Part shown: in pieces, positions 34,808 to 43,649 of the stretch
How positions within the stretch are numbered: the first letter of the stretch is position 1
How the letters are laid out: every line of letters starts with the position of its first letter
Source of the DNA: Roseiconus nitratireducens
GTDB taxonomy: Bacteria; Planctomycetota; Planctomycetia; Pirellulales; Pirellulaceae
Direction of reading: 5' to 3'
NCBI RefSeq assembly: GCF_008629675.1
Contig: NZ_VWOX01000017.1
Location: 1-64,000 of the forward strand
Length of the DNA: 64,000 nt
The notes under the pieces: generated by a model
The model's input: the letters and a program-made list of their open reading frames with translations, nothing else
Database searches by the model: none
What the model was told of the DNA's origin: nothing
Made by a program: the position numbers and the translations under genes

Positions 34808-36661
34808 TCAGCCTTTTTTTCCAAAAGCGTGAAATGGTTGTCCCTCTTCGGTGAGCGACCAACTAAAAAATTCGATGCAATTCAATCGGAGCCCGTGGAC
34901 CACCCCGCCGACGATGGCCAAGACCAAATTCAGCGTGTGACCGACCAGGAAGATCAGCAAGCCCAACAGCAACCCAACGCCGCGAATCTGCGACGCATCC
35001 GAAGCCAATTGATTGAAAATGATGGCCAACTGCGCGCTGGCCAGACCCAAGGCGAACAAACGCAAGTAGCTGAGCGCGTCGCCGAAGGCTTTGGTTATGT
35101 TCGTCAGTCCCATCAAACCGTCAACGGGGCGCATCAACCAATCGATGGGGCGTTTGGAAAACAACGGTCGCTCGCTGGTGAAAAACAAGACCAATGCCAA
35201 CCCGGCGCCCAGCAGCACCATGCCGCCGTTCCACAAACCGTTCACCCAACCCGCTTCGCTGCCACCCACTTGCGTCGACAGCCACTGGGCGACGGCCGGT
35301 TTGGGAATCTTGCCCAAGGCCATCATCCAACCGCCGATCAACGCGGAAACCCAGCCCACGTGGCTGAGCGCCCGCGACTTGCCGATCAGCTGCCAAGCGA
35401 CGATCACGTTGGCCAGCGCCAGGTGGAACACACCAATCGTCGCCGCAAACAACATCATCGCTTCGCGATTGTTGATGACCGGCTCACCTCCGGATTTGAT
35501 CACCAGCCGATCCGGCAGCGAGCCCTCGGGCGGTGAGATTCCAAAGTAGCTGCCGATCAACACCCCATATCCGATCGTCACCGCGACCATGAACACGGCC
35601 AAATAGCGGAACTGTCGTCCGCTTTCGGTGCTACCCAGACGCTTCCAAACGAACGCCAGGATCGCCCCCAGGACCACGCCATAGCCGGCGTCGGCCATGA
35701 TCATCGCGAAGAACAGGGAAAACGACAAGTACATGATCCAGGTCGGATCCCAACTGCCGTAACCAGGCGTCATGAAGAACGTCACCGCTCCCTCCGCTCC
35801 GCTGACCGGCGCCGGATTGTGCAGCAGCGTTGGCGGCTGGTCGGTCTCCGAAGGCGGGCTGGCCAACAACGCCAGCTCGTGCTCGCGTGCAAACTCTTGC
35901 AGTTCCGGCAACCGCTTCTTCGGAGCCCAGGCCTGGATGGCGACCAACGGACCGTCCCGACGCAACAGTTCTTTGACGTTGCCGCGTTCGACCTCCAGGT
36001 CGGCCGTGGCCAAGTCACGATGCAACAGGCTCACCCAGCGTGTCAGCGACATTCGTTCCAAGTTCGCTGCTTCAATCTCCTCTTCCACTCGAGCCAGCTC
36101 CGCCCGCAATTCGCTCAGCGGGCGCCGATCCAATTCGATCGGCGGAACCGGCATCTCCGAGGGCAACTCCGGAGCGACGACGACCACATAGCAGAACTCG
36201 CGGTCCCGATTGATGACCGTGTGCACGGTGTCCGGTGGCAGTTCCGACAGCTGTCGATGCCGCAGCCGGTAAAACCACAGCGACTGGCCCTTCAAAGCAT
36301 TCCCGGAGGGCAACCGAAACTCGCCCCACGGCCGAGTTCGCTCAATCGCCTCGCCCAGATCTTCCCGCTGCTTGTGCAGTTCCCGCAATCGGTCGCGGTT
36401 GGCCAAGGCCTGGTCGGTGATCTGGTGGGCGTGATAGTCCGTCGGGTGCGTGACTTCGGGACGCTGAACCGGGCACTGCTGCAGGTACCGCAACGCCGCG
36501 TGCATGTCATTGCGTTTGGGGTGCTCCCAGGGCTGCGAATCTTCTTCCCCGGAGATATCGAGCACATGCAGGCAGCCCAATTGCTGCAGGCCCTCCAGCA
36601 TGGATTCACGCTGGGCTTCCGATCCGACAAAGGTCACTCGGCTAAGTGGAACGATGGCCAT
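34808..36661 (-). CDS. atpI: V-type ATP synthase subunit I (membrane stator, subunit a)
   Basis: A 617-residue stator protein that holds the ion channels facing the K ring. The N-terminal soluble half (about 1-320) is helical and coiled-coil. The C-terminal half contains about seven or eight membrane helices, including the conserved FFAMIMADAGYGVVLG segment and the region around FGDALSYLRLFALGLASAQLA with the essential Arg. The ATG at 36661 is followed by the usual N-terminus MAIVPLSRVTFVG. The stop lies 6 bp before the subunit K ATG. Confidence 0.93.
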   Translation of the reverse strand: MAIVPLSRVTFVGSEAQRESMLEGLQQLGCLHVLDISGEEDSQPWEHPKRNDMHAALRYLQQCPVQRPEVTHPTDYHAHQITDQALANRDRLRELHKQREDLGEAIERTRPWGEFRLPSGNALKGQSLWFYRLRHRQLSELPPDTVHTVINRDREFCYVVVVAPELPSEMPVPPIELDRRPLSELRAELARVEEEIEAANLERMSLTRWVSLLHRDLATADLEVERGNVKELLRRDGPLVAIQAWAPKKRLPELQEFAREHELALLASPPSETDQPPTLLHNPAPVSGAEGAVTFFMTPGYGSWDPTWIMYLSFSLFFAMIMADAGYGVVLGAILAFVWKRLGSTESGRQFRYLAVFMVAVTIGYGVLIGSYFGISPPEGSLPDRLVIKSGGEPVINNREAMMLFAATIGVFHLALANVIVAWQLIGKSRALSHVGWVSALIGGWMMALGKIPKPAVAQWLSTQVGGSEAGWVNGLWNGGMVLLGAGLALVLFFTSERPLFSKRPIDWLMRPVDGLMGLTNITKAFGDALSYLRLFALGLASAQLAIIFNQLASDASQIRGVGLLLGLLIFLVGHTLNLVLAIVGGVVHGLRLNCIEFFSWSLTEEGQPFHAFGKKG

Positions 36662-36812
36662 CGATCAAACAGACAGGGGCAGGAGGTGGTTTCAGTTCAA
36701 CGAAGTGGGAACACAGCGGGATGGACGACCCGGTTGCCGGGCCCAGCGGCCAATTGCGACGGACCGGGCAAGCCGATTTGGTTGCCGACGGGGATCGACG
36801 TCACCGGACCAA

Positions 36813-37448
36813 TCAGGAGACGGCAAGGGAGTCATCCTCCGGCTGGTCCGTCGACTGTTGTTTGCCTTTGGCGATCTTCGAACGAACCACCGCGGCACGT
36901 TCTTGGTCGGACAAAAAGATGACAATTCGGCGGATGTTATCTTCGGCCTGGGGAATCAGCACCTTCTCGAACAGGTTCACCCGCTGCGTGATCCGCCGCA
37001 CCGCGTGCTCCAGTCGGCTGACACGCTGCTCGGAGACCTGGTGACGAACCCGTAATCCGGCCATGTGTTGCAGCGCATCGACCAAGGTGTCGACCCAAAA
37101 CGGCGTGACCCACTTGGAGTAATCGGCGACTTCGCATTCCAGTTTTCGCACGACCGGCAAACGCGTCCCGACAACGTTTTCTTCTTCGACGACGACCTCG
37201 CCCACGCGAACCAAGGACGTGATCTTGCGGGTGGCAATGGTGGTGCTTCCCAGCAGGGGATACAGCGGCTCGATTCGCTCGTTGTAGCGAGCAATGCTTG
37301 ACTCAATCGCTTCCTGCTCGGCGACCGCCGTCTTGAGCGCGGCCTGCAACTGCTGCCGCTTCAAGTCCAGTGAGGGCAGGTATTGGCGATAGGTTTTTGC
37401 CTGGTCACGCTGTTGCTTCAGCGTCGTCTTGTTCAGTGCCAGCGCCAT
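36813..37448 (-). CDS. atpD: V-type ATP synthase subunit D (central rotor shaft)
   Basis: A 211-residue coiled-coil shaft subunit that turns inside the A3B3 ring. The N-terminal (NKTTLKQQRDQAKTYRQYLPSLDLK) and C-terminal (RRITQRVNLFEKVLIPQAEDNIRRI) helices are typical. It follows subunit B by 7 bp. A gap of 151 bp to subunit I holds no visible gene. No subunit F gene is adjacent. Confidence 0.93.
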   Translation of the reverse strand: MALALNKTTLKQQRDQAKTYRQYLPSLDLKRQQLQAALKTAVAEQEAIESSIARYNERIEPLYPLLGSTTIATRKITSLVRVGEVVVEEENVVGTRLPVVRKLECEVADYSKWVTPFWVDTLVDALQHMAGLRVRHQVSEQRVSRLEHAVRRITQRVNLFEKVLIPQAEDNIRRIVIFLSDQERAAVVRSKIAKGKQQSTDQPEDDSLAVS

Positions 37449-37455
37449 GGTTACT

Positions 37456-38790
37456 TCACGCGGTCGCGGATTCCGGCTTGTTCGGGAAATACTTTTCGAT
37501 CAGGTGATCCCGCATCAGCAGTTCCTGCGGCTCGAAACATTCGGCCATCGTCTTCCAACCCAAATCCAATGCATCGTTTAGCGGCAAGGAGACGTCGATG
37601 TCCATGAAGCGTTCGGTAAACAGCTCGCCGAAACGTAGCAATTTGTGATCGAAGGGCGACAGGTCGAACGCCATCTGCTGCTTCTTTTGGGCGTCTCGGG
37701 CACCGGAGAACAATCGGATCATCGTGTTCATGACCGCCGAGTGGTCCTCGCGGGTCACCGATCCGATCACCTGCTGTTTCAGTCGTGAAAGCGAACCGAA
37801 CGGATCGATCATGCCGTCGTGCAGGTAGAACTGGCCTTCGGTGATGTAGCCGGTATTGTCCGGAACCGGGTGCGTGACGTCGTTGCCGGGCATGGTCGTG
37901 ACGGCCAACAACGTGACCGAACCGGCACCCTTGTAGTCGCACGCACGTTCGTAACGGACGGCCAACTGACTGTACAGGTCCCCCATGTACCCACGGTTGG
38001 ACGGGATCCGTTCCATCGCCACACCGATCTCTTTCAATCCGTCCGCAAAGGCGGTCATGTCCGACATCAAAACCAGAACCCGTTTGTTCTGTTCGACGGC
38101 AAACCGCTCGGCGACCTTCAGCGCGAAGTCCGGCGCCATCAACCGCTCCACGATCGGGTCGGACGCCAAGTTGGCAAACATCACCGTCCGCGGGAAGACG
38201 CCGGCATTTTCAAACACGCTGCGGAAGAAGTGGAATTCGTCAAAGATCAAACCCAAACCGCAGAAAACCACGATGTCGGCGTCAGCCTGAATTCCGACCC
38301 GAGCCAACAATTTGTTGTAGGGCTCACCGGCGATCGAAAAGATCGGGATCTTTTGGCTTTCCACCAGACAATTGAAGACGTCGATCATCGGCACCTTGGT
38401 CTCGATCATTTTCTTGGGAACGATCCGCAAGACCGGATTGACCGAGGGCCCGCCGATTTCGATTTCCGGCTCCGACGACAACGCCGGACCGCCGTCGATC
38501 GGCTCGCCGACGCCGTTGAAAATGCGTCCCAGGATGTTCTGCGAGAATTTGACCTGGGCCGGGTGCCCCAGGAACCGCACCTGACAATCGGTGCTCAGGC
38601 CCTTACCGCCCGAGAAGACCTGCAACGCCACCTGATCCTTTCGGATCTCCGTGACCTGCGCCAGCGACCGCTCGCCGGTGCTGTTCTCCACCATCGCCAG
38701 GTCGCCCAATCCCACGTCGTTGGCTTGGATGGTCAGAATGTCACCGACGATGGAGATGACATGGGTGTGTACGAAGAGCTCAGAAAACAT
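37456..38790 (-). CDS. atpB: V-type ATP synthase subunit B (non-catalytic)
   Basis: A 444-residue nucleotide-binding but non-catalytic subunit. It lacks a Walker A motif (the position reads IFSIAGEPYNKLLA), as expected for B subunits, and has the family segment SDMTAFADGLKEIGVAMERIPSNRGYMGDLYSQL-type ATPase core. It is the first gene of the operon. The ATG at 38790 is preceded by 108 bp to a candidate transcription start. Confidence 0.95.
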   Translation of the reverse strand: MFSELFVHTHVISIVGDILTIQANDVGLGDLAMVENSTGERSLAQVTEIRKDQVALQVFSGGKGLSTDCQVRFLGHPAQVKFSQNILGRIFNGVGEPIDGGPALSSEPEIEIGGPSVNPVLRIVPKKMIETKVPMIDVFNCLVESQKIPIFSIAGEPYNKLLARVGIQADADIVVFCGLGLIFDEFHFFRSVFENAGVFPRTVMFANLASDPIVERLMAPDFALKVAERFAVEQNKRVLVLMSDMTAFADGLKEIGVAMERIPSNRGYMGDLYSQLAVRYERACDYKGAGSVTLLAVTTMPGNDVTHPVPDNTGYITEGQFYLHDGMIDPFGSLSRLKQQVIGSVTREDHSAVMNTMIRLFSGARDAQKKQQMAFDLSPFDHKLLRFGELFTERFMDIDVSLPLNDALDLGWKTMAECFEPQELLMRDHLIEKYFPNKPESATA

Positions 38791-38904
38791 CCCGTTATCC
38801 CTGGGGCACGTTATCGCTGCGGTAGGTCCGAATCTGCAAGTCGGAATCTGGAAGCCGGAAGCCGACGATCGAAAGGACGGTCGACGTGGCGTATATGCTA
38901 TCCA

Positions 38905-38933
38905 TTTATCGCTGCGACGGAACTCCCATTCAA
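38905..38933 (-). promoter_or_regulatory. Candidate sigma-70 type promoter of the V-type ATPase operon
   Basis: On the - strand TTGAAT (38933-38928) and GATAAA (38910-38905) are 17 nt apart; both match consensus at four of six positions. A start near 38898 would give a leader of about 108 nt. Confidence 0.3.
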
Positions 38934-39009
38934 AACGCCACCGCCGTTACCCTTGCGCACGCGTGCGTTCACCTGCACGCTCTTGCCTTGACGTCGTGCA
39001 GCATTGCTT

Positions 39010-39150
39010 CACCCTCCCTCCGGGAGGGTCGCGGAGGAGCTTGCGACGACGCGGGGAGGGCAGGTCTGGCGGCATTGATTTCAGCTGGTCCTTGAAGGCA
39101 CCCTCCCCAAAGGCTCGTGCCTCGCCTTTGACCCTCCCGGAGGGAGGGTG
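39010..39150. mobile_element. 141-bp MITE-like element with CCCTCC inverted ends, copy 2
   Basis: Both ends carry the same 21-bp inverted repeat starting CACCCTCCCTCCGGGAGGG, itself palindromic. The interior matches the copy at 30391-30530 in reverse orientation, and similarity continues into the flanks. No coding capacity. The gap 38791-39350 contains only this element, the V-ATPase promoter region and the oxyR leader. Confidence 0.8.
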
Positions 39151-39350
39151 CATTTCAGAAAAGCATGGCTTTGCGTGGCTCGGAAAGGTGGACGACTGGA
39201 AGCGGGGGCGGAAGTGACTGGAGTCGATACGTGCAATTGGATTCACCTTGCTTTCCAAGCAGGTCACGCAGCGATCTGCCCGATAGATGCTTGGCGTGCA
39301 TTGCGGTACCATCATGCATGCACACAAGGCATCCCCAAGGAGACGCGCGG

Positions 39351-40262
39351 GTGGAATTCGATCAGCTCCGCTATTTTCTCCAAGTCTGCCAGCATCGCAG
39401 CTTCACGCGGGCGGCCGAAGCGCTCGGCATTTCTCAACCCGCCCTCAGCCGATCCATCCAGAAGTTGGAGGCCGAATTGGGCCAGCCGGTGCTGGAACGC
39501 AAGAATCGGTCCTTGGATCTGACGGCGGCCGGCACGCTGCTTCGTTCGCGGGCGCAACAGATTCTGGATTTGGTCGAAGACACCGCCGCGGAGATCAGTG
39601 ACGACGGCCGGACGGGGCGGTTGCGGGTTGCAGCAATCCCGACCATCGCGCCCTACTTTTTGCCGGGACTGCTGAAAGCCTTCTCGACCAAGTATCCCGA
39701 AGCGAATTTGATCGTCCAGGAACAGACGACCGACGACTTGCTGCGATCGTGCAGCCAAGGGGAGATCGACGTCGGCTTTCTCGTGCTTCCGGTATCCGCC
39801 CGTTACCTGCAGATCGAGCCGCTGTTCGAGGAGGAGTTGTTGCTGGTCCTGCCACCGGACCATGAATTGCTTTCGCGGAAACAGATCCGGCTGTCACATT
39901 TGCAACCCTACCCGTTTGTGCTGCTCAGCGAAGCCCACTGTTTGAGCGACGGGATCATCTCGTTCTGCCGGCAACGATCGTTCCAACCGGTGATGATGGA
40001 ACGAACCAGCCAATTGGCGATGGTGCAGGAGCTGGTGTCCCTCTCCCACGGCATCTCGATGGTCCCCGAAATGGCCCGCAAGCTCGATCGCAGCAAGCGC
40101 CGCGTCTATCGTTCTTTAAGCGGGACGCCTCCCAAGCGGGAAATCGCGATGATTTGGAACCCCTATCGCTTTGAAAGCCGCCTGCAGAAAGCCTTCTTGC
40201 AGCAGGTTCGTGATCACGTGCAGGAATCTGCCACCCCGGACCGAAGGCGTGCCCAAGCCTGA
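39351..40262 (+). CDS. oxyR: Hydrogen-peroxide sensing LysR-type regulator OxyR
   Basis: A 303-residue LysR regulator. The HTH (SFTRAAEALGISQPALSRSIQKLE) is followed by the effector domain. The peptide HCLSDGIISFC places C197 and C206 nine residues apart, exactly as C199 and C208 of E. coli OxyR, so peroxide should form the same activating disulfide. The GTG start at 39351 is chosen because AAGGAG lies 8 nt upstream and the family N-terminus follows; the open frame extends back to 39165 without homology. No catalase or peroxidase gene is adjacent; the next gene is an aldehyde dehydrogenase. Confidence 0.9.
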   Translation: MEFDQLRYFLQVCQHRSFTRAAEALGISQPALSRSIQKLEAELGQPVLERKNRSLDLTAAGTLLRSRAQQILDLVEDTAAEISDDGRTGRLRVAAIPTIAPYFLPGLLKAFSTKYPEANLIVQEQTTDDLLRSCSQGEIDVGFLVLPVSARYLQIEPLFEEELLLVLPPDHELLSRKQIRLSHLQPYPFVLLSEAHCLSDGIISFCRQRSFQPVMMERTSQLAMVQELVSLSHGISMVPEMARKLDRSKRRVYRSLSGTPPKREIAMIWNPYRFESRLQKAFLQQVRDHVQESATPDRRRAQA

Positions 40263-40544
40263 TCGCCGAGTCAACAGGAACCTGAAAGCAGCGGGGACGT
40301 TCCGGCCCGCACCGGTTCGGTTGGGCGGTACAATGATCAGGACTTCGAAGCCGCGTCCGGGTGCGCCGGAAAAGCCCCACCGCAGCTTCCCGGGATCGCA
40401 ATCCGGGCGGATGTGTGTCCGCCATCCCTTTGGCGTGTCCGATCCGCTTGGTCAGCAAGCGTGCTTGGTCAGCGAACCCGGACGGAACGCATGCCGCGCT
40501 TCGTCGACACTTCCTATCCTCCCCTCCGCCTCACAGGAATCTCC

Positions 40545-42038
40545 ATGAGTACTGCCACGGCACGCAAATTGTTTCCCGAAGTCGAAGCGTTCATTCAATC
40601 GGAATCTTTGGGAAGTTTTATCGGCGGAGGCGAGGTCTTTGCGGAATCAGGAAAAACCATCCAGACGCTGGATCCCGGCAGTGGCGATCCGATCGCCGCC
40701 GTCACGGAACTGTCCGCCGAAGAAGTGGATTCCGCCATCGACGTCGCGGCCAAGGCATTTCGCGAGTCCGGTTGGGGAACGATGCCGGTCAATGAACGCG
40801 CCGCGCTGCTGCACCGGTTGGCCGACGAAGTCGAAAAGCAAAAACACCTGATCGGCCAACTGGAATCCCTCGACGCGGGAAAGATCGAGGCCCAGGCCTG
40901 CGGCGATGTCCAAAACTTTGTCGACACGCTCCGCTATTTCACCGACATGGCTCAACACCTGCAGCGTCGGACGACGCTGGCGGTCAAGGGGCACGAAGCC
41001 TGGACCGTGCGGCAACCATGGGGACCCTGCGGTTTTATTTTCCCCTGGAACTTTCCTTTTCTGTTGATCGGCTGGGGCATCACGCCGGCGCTTGCCGCCG
41101 GAAACACCGTGGTGATCAAACCGGCCGAAGACACACCGCTGTCAGCGCTGTACCTGGCGCGGCTGGCCCAGTCGGTCGGAATTCCCGATGGTGTGATCAA
41201 CGTTGTAACCGGCGGCGGGGGGACGACCGGGGCGGCGCTCTCGTCGAACCCAAAGATTAAACGGATGTCGTTCACCGGTTCGCCGGAAGTCGGACGTCTG
41301 GTTGCGGAATCCTGCGGGCGAAACCTGGTTCCGGTCAAATTGGAGCTTGGCGGTAAAGGCGCCGCGGTCGTCTTCGATGACGTCGATGTCTCGTCGACGG
41401 CGGAGAAGCTTACCGGCGCGATCACCTTTCACACCGGCCAGGTCTGCTGCGATGCCACCCGCTGGTTGATCCATGAGTCGATCTACGATGACTTTGTCAA
41501 CGAATGTGTGGACCGGTTGCGCCAGGTGAAAGTTGGCTATCAACTGGATGCGTCGTCTCAAATGGGACCGGTCGTCAACGCCAAGCAACGGGAACGCGTG
41601 CTGGGCTACTTGGAAAAAGGCCAGGCCGAAGGAGCCGAATGCGTTTTGCCCGGCGGACCTGCCCAAGTCGAAGGGTACACCGGTTACTACGTCAAACCCG
41701 CGCTCCTGGCCGGATCGCTGGACAACATCGCCGCCCGTGACGAGATCTTTGGTCCGGTCGCTTACCTGGCTCCCTTTAAGACGGAGCAGCAAGCGATTGA
41801 GATGGCCAACCACACCGACTACGGTTTGGCCAACAGCGTGTGGACGCAGGACCTGGGCCGCGCCGCGCGCGTCGCCGAAGCCATGGTCGCCGGAAACAGT
41901 TGGATCAATGCCCACAACGTCTTCGCCCAGGGCGTGCCCTACGGCGGCGTCAACAAGAGCGGAATGGGGGGCGGGGTGCTGTCGTTGGAAACCTTGCTGG
42001 ACTACTACCGCAACACTTCGGTGGTGCGACCGTTGTAG
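40545..42038 (+). CDS. NAD(P)-dependent aldehyde dehydrogenase
   Basis: A 497-residue aldehyde dehydrogenase that oxidises an aldehyde to the acid. Conserved features are the oxyanion Asn in PWNFPF, general base Glu in LELGGKG, catalytic Cys in HTGQVCCDATR and the C-terminal YGGVNKSGMGG. It resembles the betaine/phenylacetaldehyde-type class, but the substrate cannot be read from sequence. ATG 40545 follows AGGA by about 8 nt; the frame is open upstream. It may be co-regulated with oxyR, 282 bp upstream, or with the aldolase-like gene 100 bp downstream. Confidence 0.93.
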   Translation: MSTATARKLFPEVEAFIQSESLGSFIGGGEVFAESGKTIQTLDPGSGDPIAAVTELSAEEVDSAIDVAAKAFRESGWGTMPVNERAALLHRLADEVEKQKHLIGQLESLDAGKIEAQACGDVQNFVDTLRYFTDMAQHLQRRTTLAVKGHEAWTVRQPWGPCGFIFPWNFPFLLIGWGITPALAAGNTVVIKPAEDTPLSALYLARLAQSVGIPDGVINVVTGGGGTTGAALSSNPKIKRMSFTGSPEVGRLVAESCGRNLVPVKLELGGKGAAVVFDDVDVSSTAEKLTGAITFHTGQVCCDATRWLIHESIYDDFVNECVDRLRQVKVGYQLDASSQMGPVVNAKQRERVLGYLEKGQAEGAECVLPGGPAQVEGYTGYYVKPALLAGSLDNIAARDEIFGPVAYLAPFKTEQQAIEMANHTDYGLANSVWTQDLGRAARVAEAMVAGNSWINAHNVFAQGVPYGGVNKSGMGGGVLSLETLLDYYRNTSVVRPL

Positions 42039-42138
42039 CCGACCACCGATTGCCGGCGAATGAGGACACGCGTCGCGGTGGCGGGCCGCCCGCGGCCATG
42101 TCGGTTGCCCGCTCCGTCGTCCCGAAGGTGTCCGTTGA

Positions 42139-43431
42139 ATGATGAGCGATTCCAGAGACCTGGTTCACCCGCGTGACCTAATCATGCGGACGATGGACCG
42201 CATCTACGGATACCGGATGACGACCACATCCGGAGGGAACCTTTCGATTCGCGACGATTCCGGTGACATTTGGATTTCTCCGGCGCGGGTCGACAAAGGC
42301 AATTTGACCCGCCGCGACATCGTCCGCGTGCGTGCCGATGGAACGGTCGACGGAATTCACCCCCCGTCCTCGGAGTTCCCATTTCACAAAGCGATTTATC
42401 AGGCCCGCCCCGACATCCGCGCGATCGTTCACGCGCACCCGGTCGCCCTGGTGGCCTTTAGCATCTGTCGCGAGAAGCCAAACACCCGTCTATTCCATCA
42501 GGCCTTTTCGGTCTGCGGACGCGTCGGCTTTGCCGCCTATGCCTGTCCCGGCAGCGAACAGTTGGGCCGCAACATCGCCGGGACGTTCGCCGACGGTTGC
42601 GACAGCGTGATTCTGGAGAACCACGGTGTGGTCGTCGGCGGCGAGACACTCGCTGCCGCATTCGAACGGTTCGAAGCGTTTGAATTCGCCGGGAAGACCT
42701 TGATCAAAGCCGCTCATTTGGGCCCGGTGCGATTCCTGTCTGACACCCAATTGGCGGAAGCCGCACAGCGGAGCGTCGACTTTGAATCCTTCACCCCCGG
42801 GGCCGCTTCCGATCGAGAACGAGAGCTGCGGCGGGAATTGTGCAACTTTGTCCGACGCGGCTGCCGGCAACGCCTGTTGATCAGCACCGAGGGCAGCTTC
42901 TCCGCCCGGCTGGACGAACAATCCTTTTTGGTGACGCCAACGCGCAAAGATCGGGAATCGCTTTTGTTGGAAGACCTGGTGATGGTGCGTGGGACGGAGC
43001 GTGAGTCTGGCAAGCTGGCCAGTCGAGCCGCGAAGGCGCACCAAGCGATCTATCAGCGACATCCCGCGGTCCAGGCCATCGTGTTCGCCCATCCGGTCAA
43101 CGCCACCGCATTCAGCGTGACCGACGCAACCTTGGACGTGCGGACCATTCCCGAAAGTTTTGTGTTCCTGAGGGACCTGGGGCGGGTGCCCGTCGGCGTC
43201 CAATACCGCGAAGACGGGGCGATCGCCAACTATGTTTCGGAACGCTCACCGGCGGCGTTGTTGCAGAACGATGGAGTGATTGTGACGGGCCGAAGTGTGC
43301 TGGACACGTTTGACCGATTAGAGGTTTTGGAATCCACCGCCGAAGCCGTCATCAACGCGCGAGCCATCGGCGACGTTCGGTCGATGCCGGAAGAAGTGAT
43401 TGAGGAATTGCGAATCGCGTTCAATTTGTGA
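42139..43431 (+). CDS. Tandem class II aldolase/adducin domain protein, second domain degenerate
   Basis: A 430-residue protein made of two class II aldolase-like domains. The first (about 1-215) has an intact site: catalytic E79 (SSEF), zinc ligands H98 and H100 (HAHP) and H162 (ENHG). The second (about 220-430) aligns with it but has lost these residues: the Glu is Arg, HAHP reads FAHP and ENHG reads QNDG. The second half is probably structural or regulatory. Fuculose- and ribulose-phosphate aldolase relatives split sugar phosphates to aldehydes, so it could work with the neighbouring aldehyde dehydrogenase. The start may be either of two adjacent ATG codons (42139, 42142). Confidence 0.88.
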   Translation: MMSDSRDLVHPRDLIMRTMDRIYGYRMTTTSGGNLSIRDDSGDIWISPARVDKGNLTRRDIVRVRADGTVDGIHPPSSEFPFHKAIYQARPDIRAIVHAHPVALVAFSICREKPNTRLFHQAFSVCGRVGFAAYACPGSEQLGRNIAGTFADGCDSVILENHGVVVGGETLAAAFERFEAFEFAGKTLIKAAHLGPVRFLSDTQLAEAAQRSVDFESFTPGAASDRERELRRELCNFVRRGCRQRLLISTEGSFSARLDEQSFLVTPTRKDRESLLLEDLVMVRGTERESGKLASRAAKAHQAIYQRHPAVQAIVFAHPVNATAFSVTDATLDVRTIPESFVFLRDLGRVPVGVQYREDGAIANYVSERSPAALLQNDGVIVTGRSVLDTFDRLEVLESTAEAVINARAIGDVRSMPEEVIEELRIAFNL

Positions 43432-43532
43432 ACGGAAGTTTTGTTGGTTGGTCGGGGCATCCGCTGGGCCAGCCCGGCTGCAAAGATCTGTCGTCCCTTG
43501 GGGACTTGGGTGAGGGGGCTTCGATCTCCGGC

Positions 43533-43552
43533 GGGCAAGCCCGGGCTTGCCC
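43533..43552. terminator. Perfect 20-bp palindrome between convergent genes
   Basis: GGGCAAGCCCGGGCTTGCCC is an exact palindrome flanked by CCGG on both sides. It lies between the convergent aldolase-like gene (stop 43431) and the giant dehydrogenase gene (stop 43650), so it may end transcription from both sides. No U tract is present. Confidence 0.45.
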
Positions 43553-43649
43553 ACCGGATGCGGACGCAATAAGAGACAAGCCCGAAGGGGCGACAGCAAC
43601 TCTCACTAGGTACTCCCCCCCCAATCCACCAAACCGCCCAACCTGGAAA

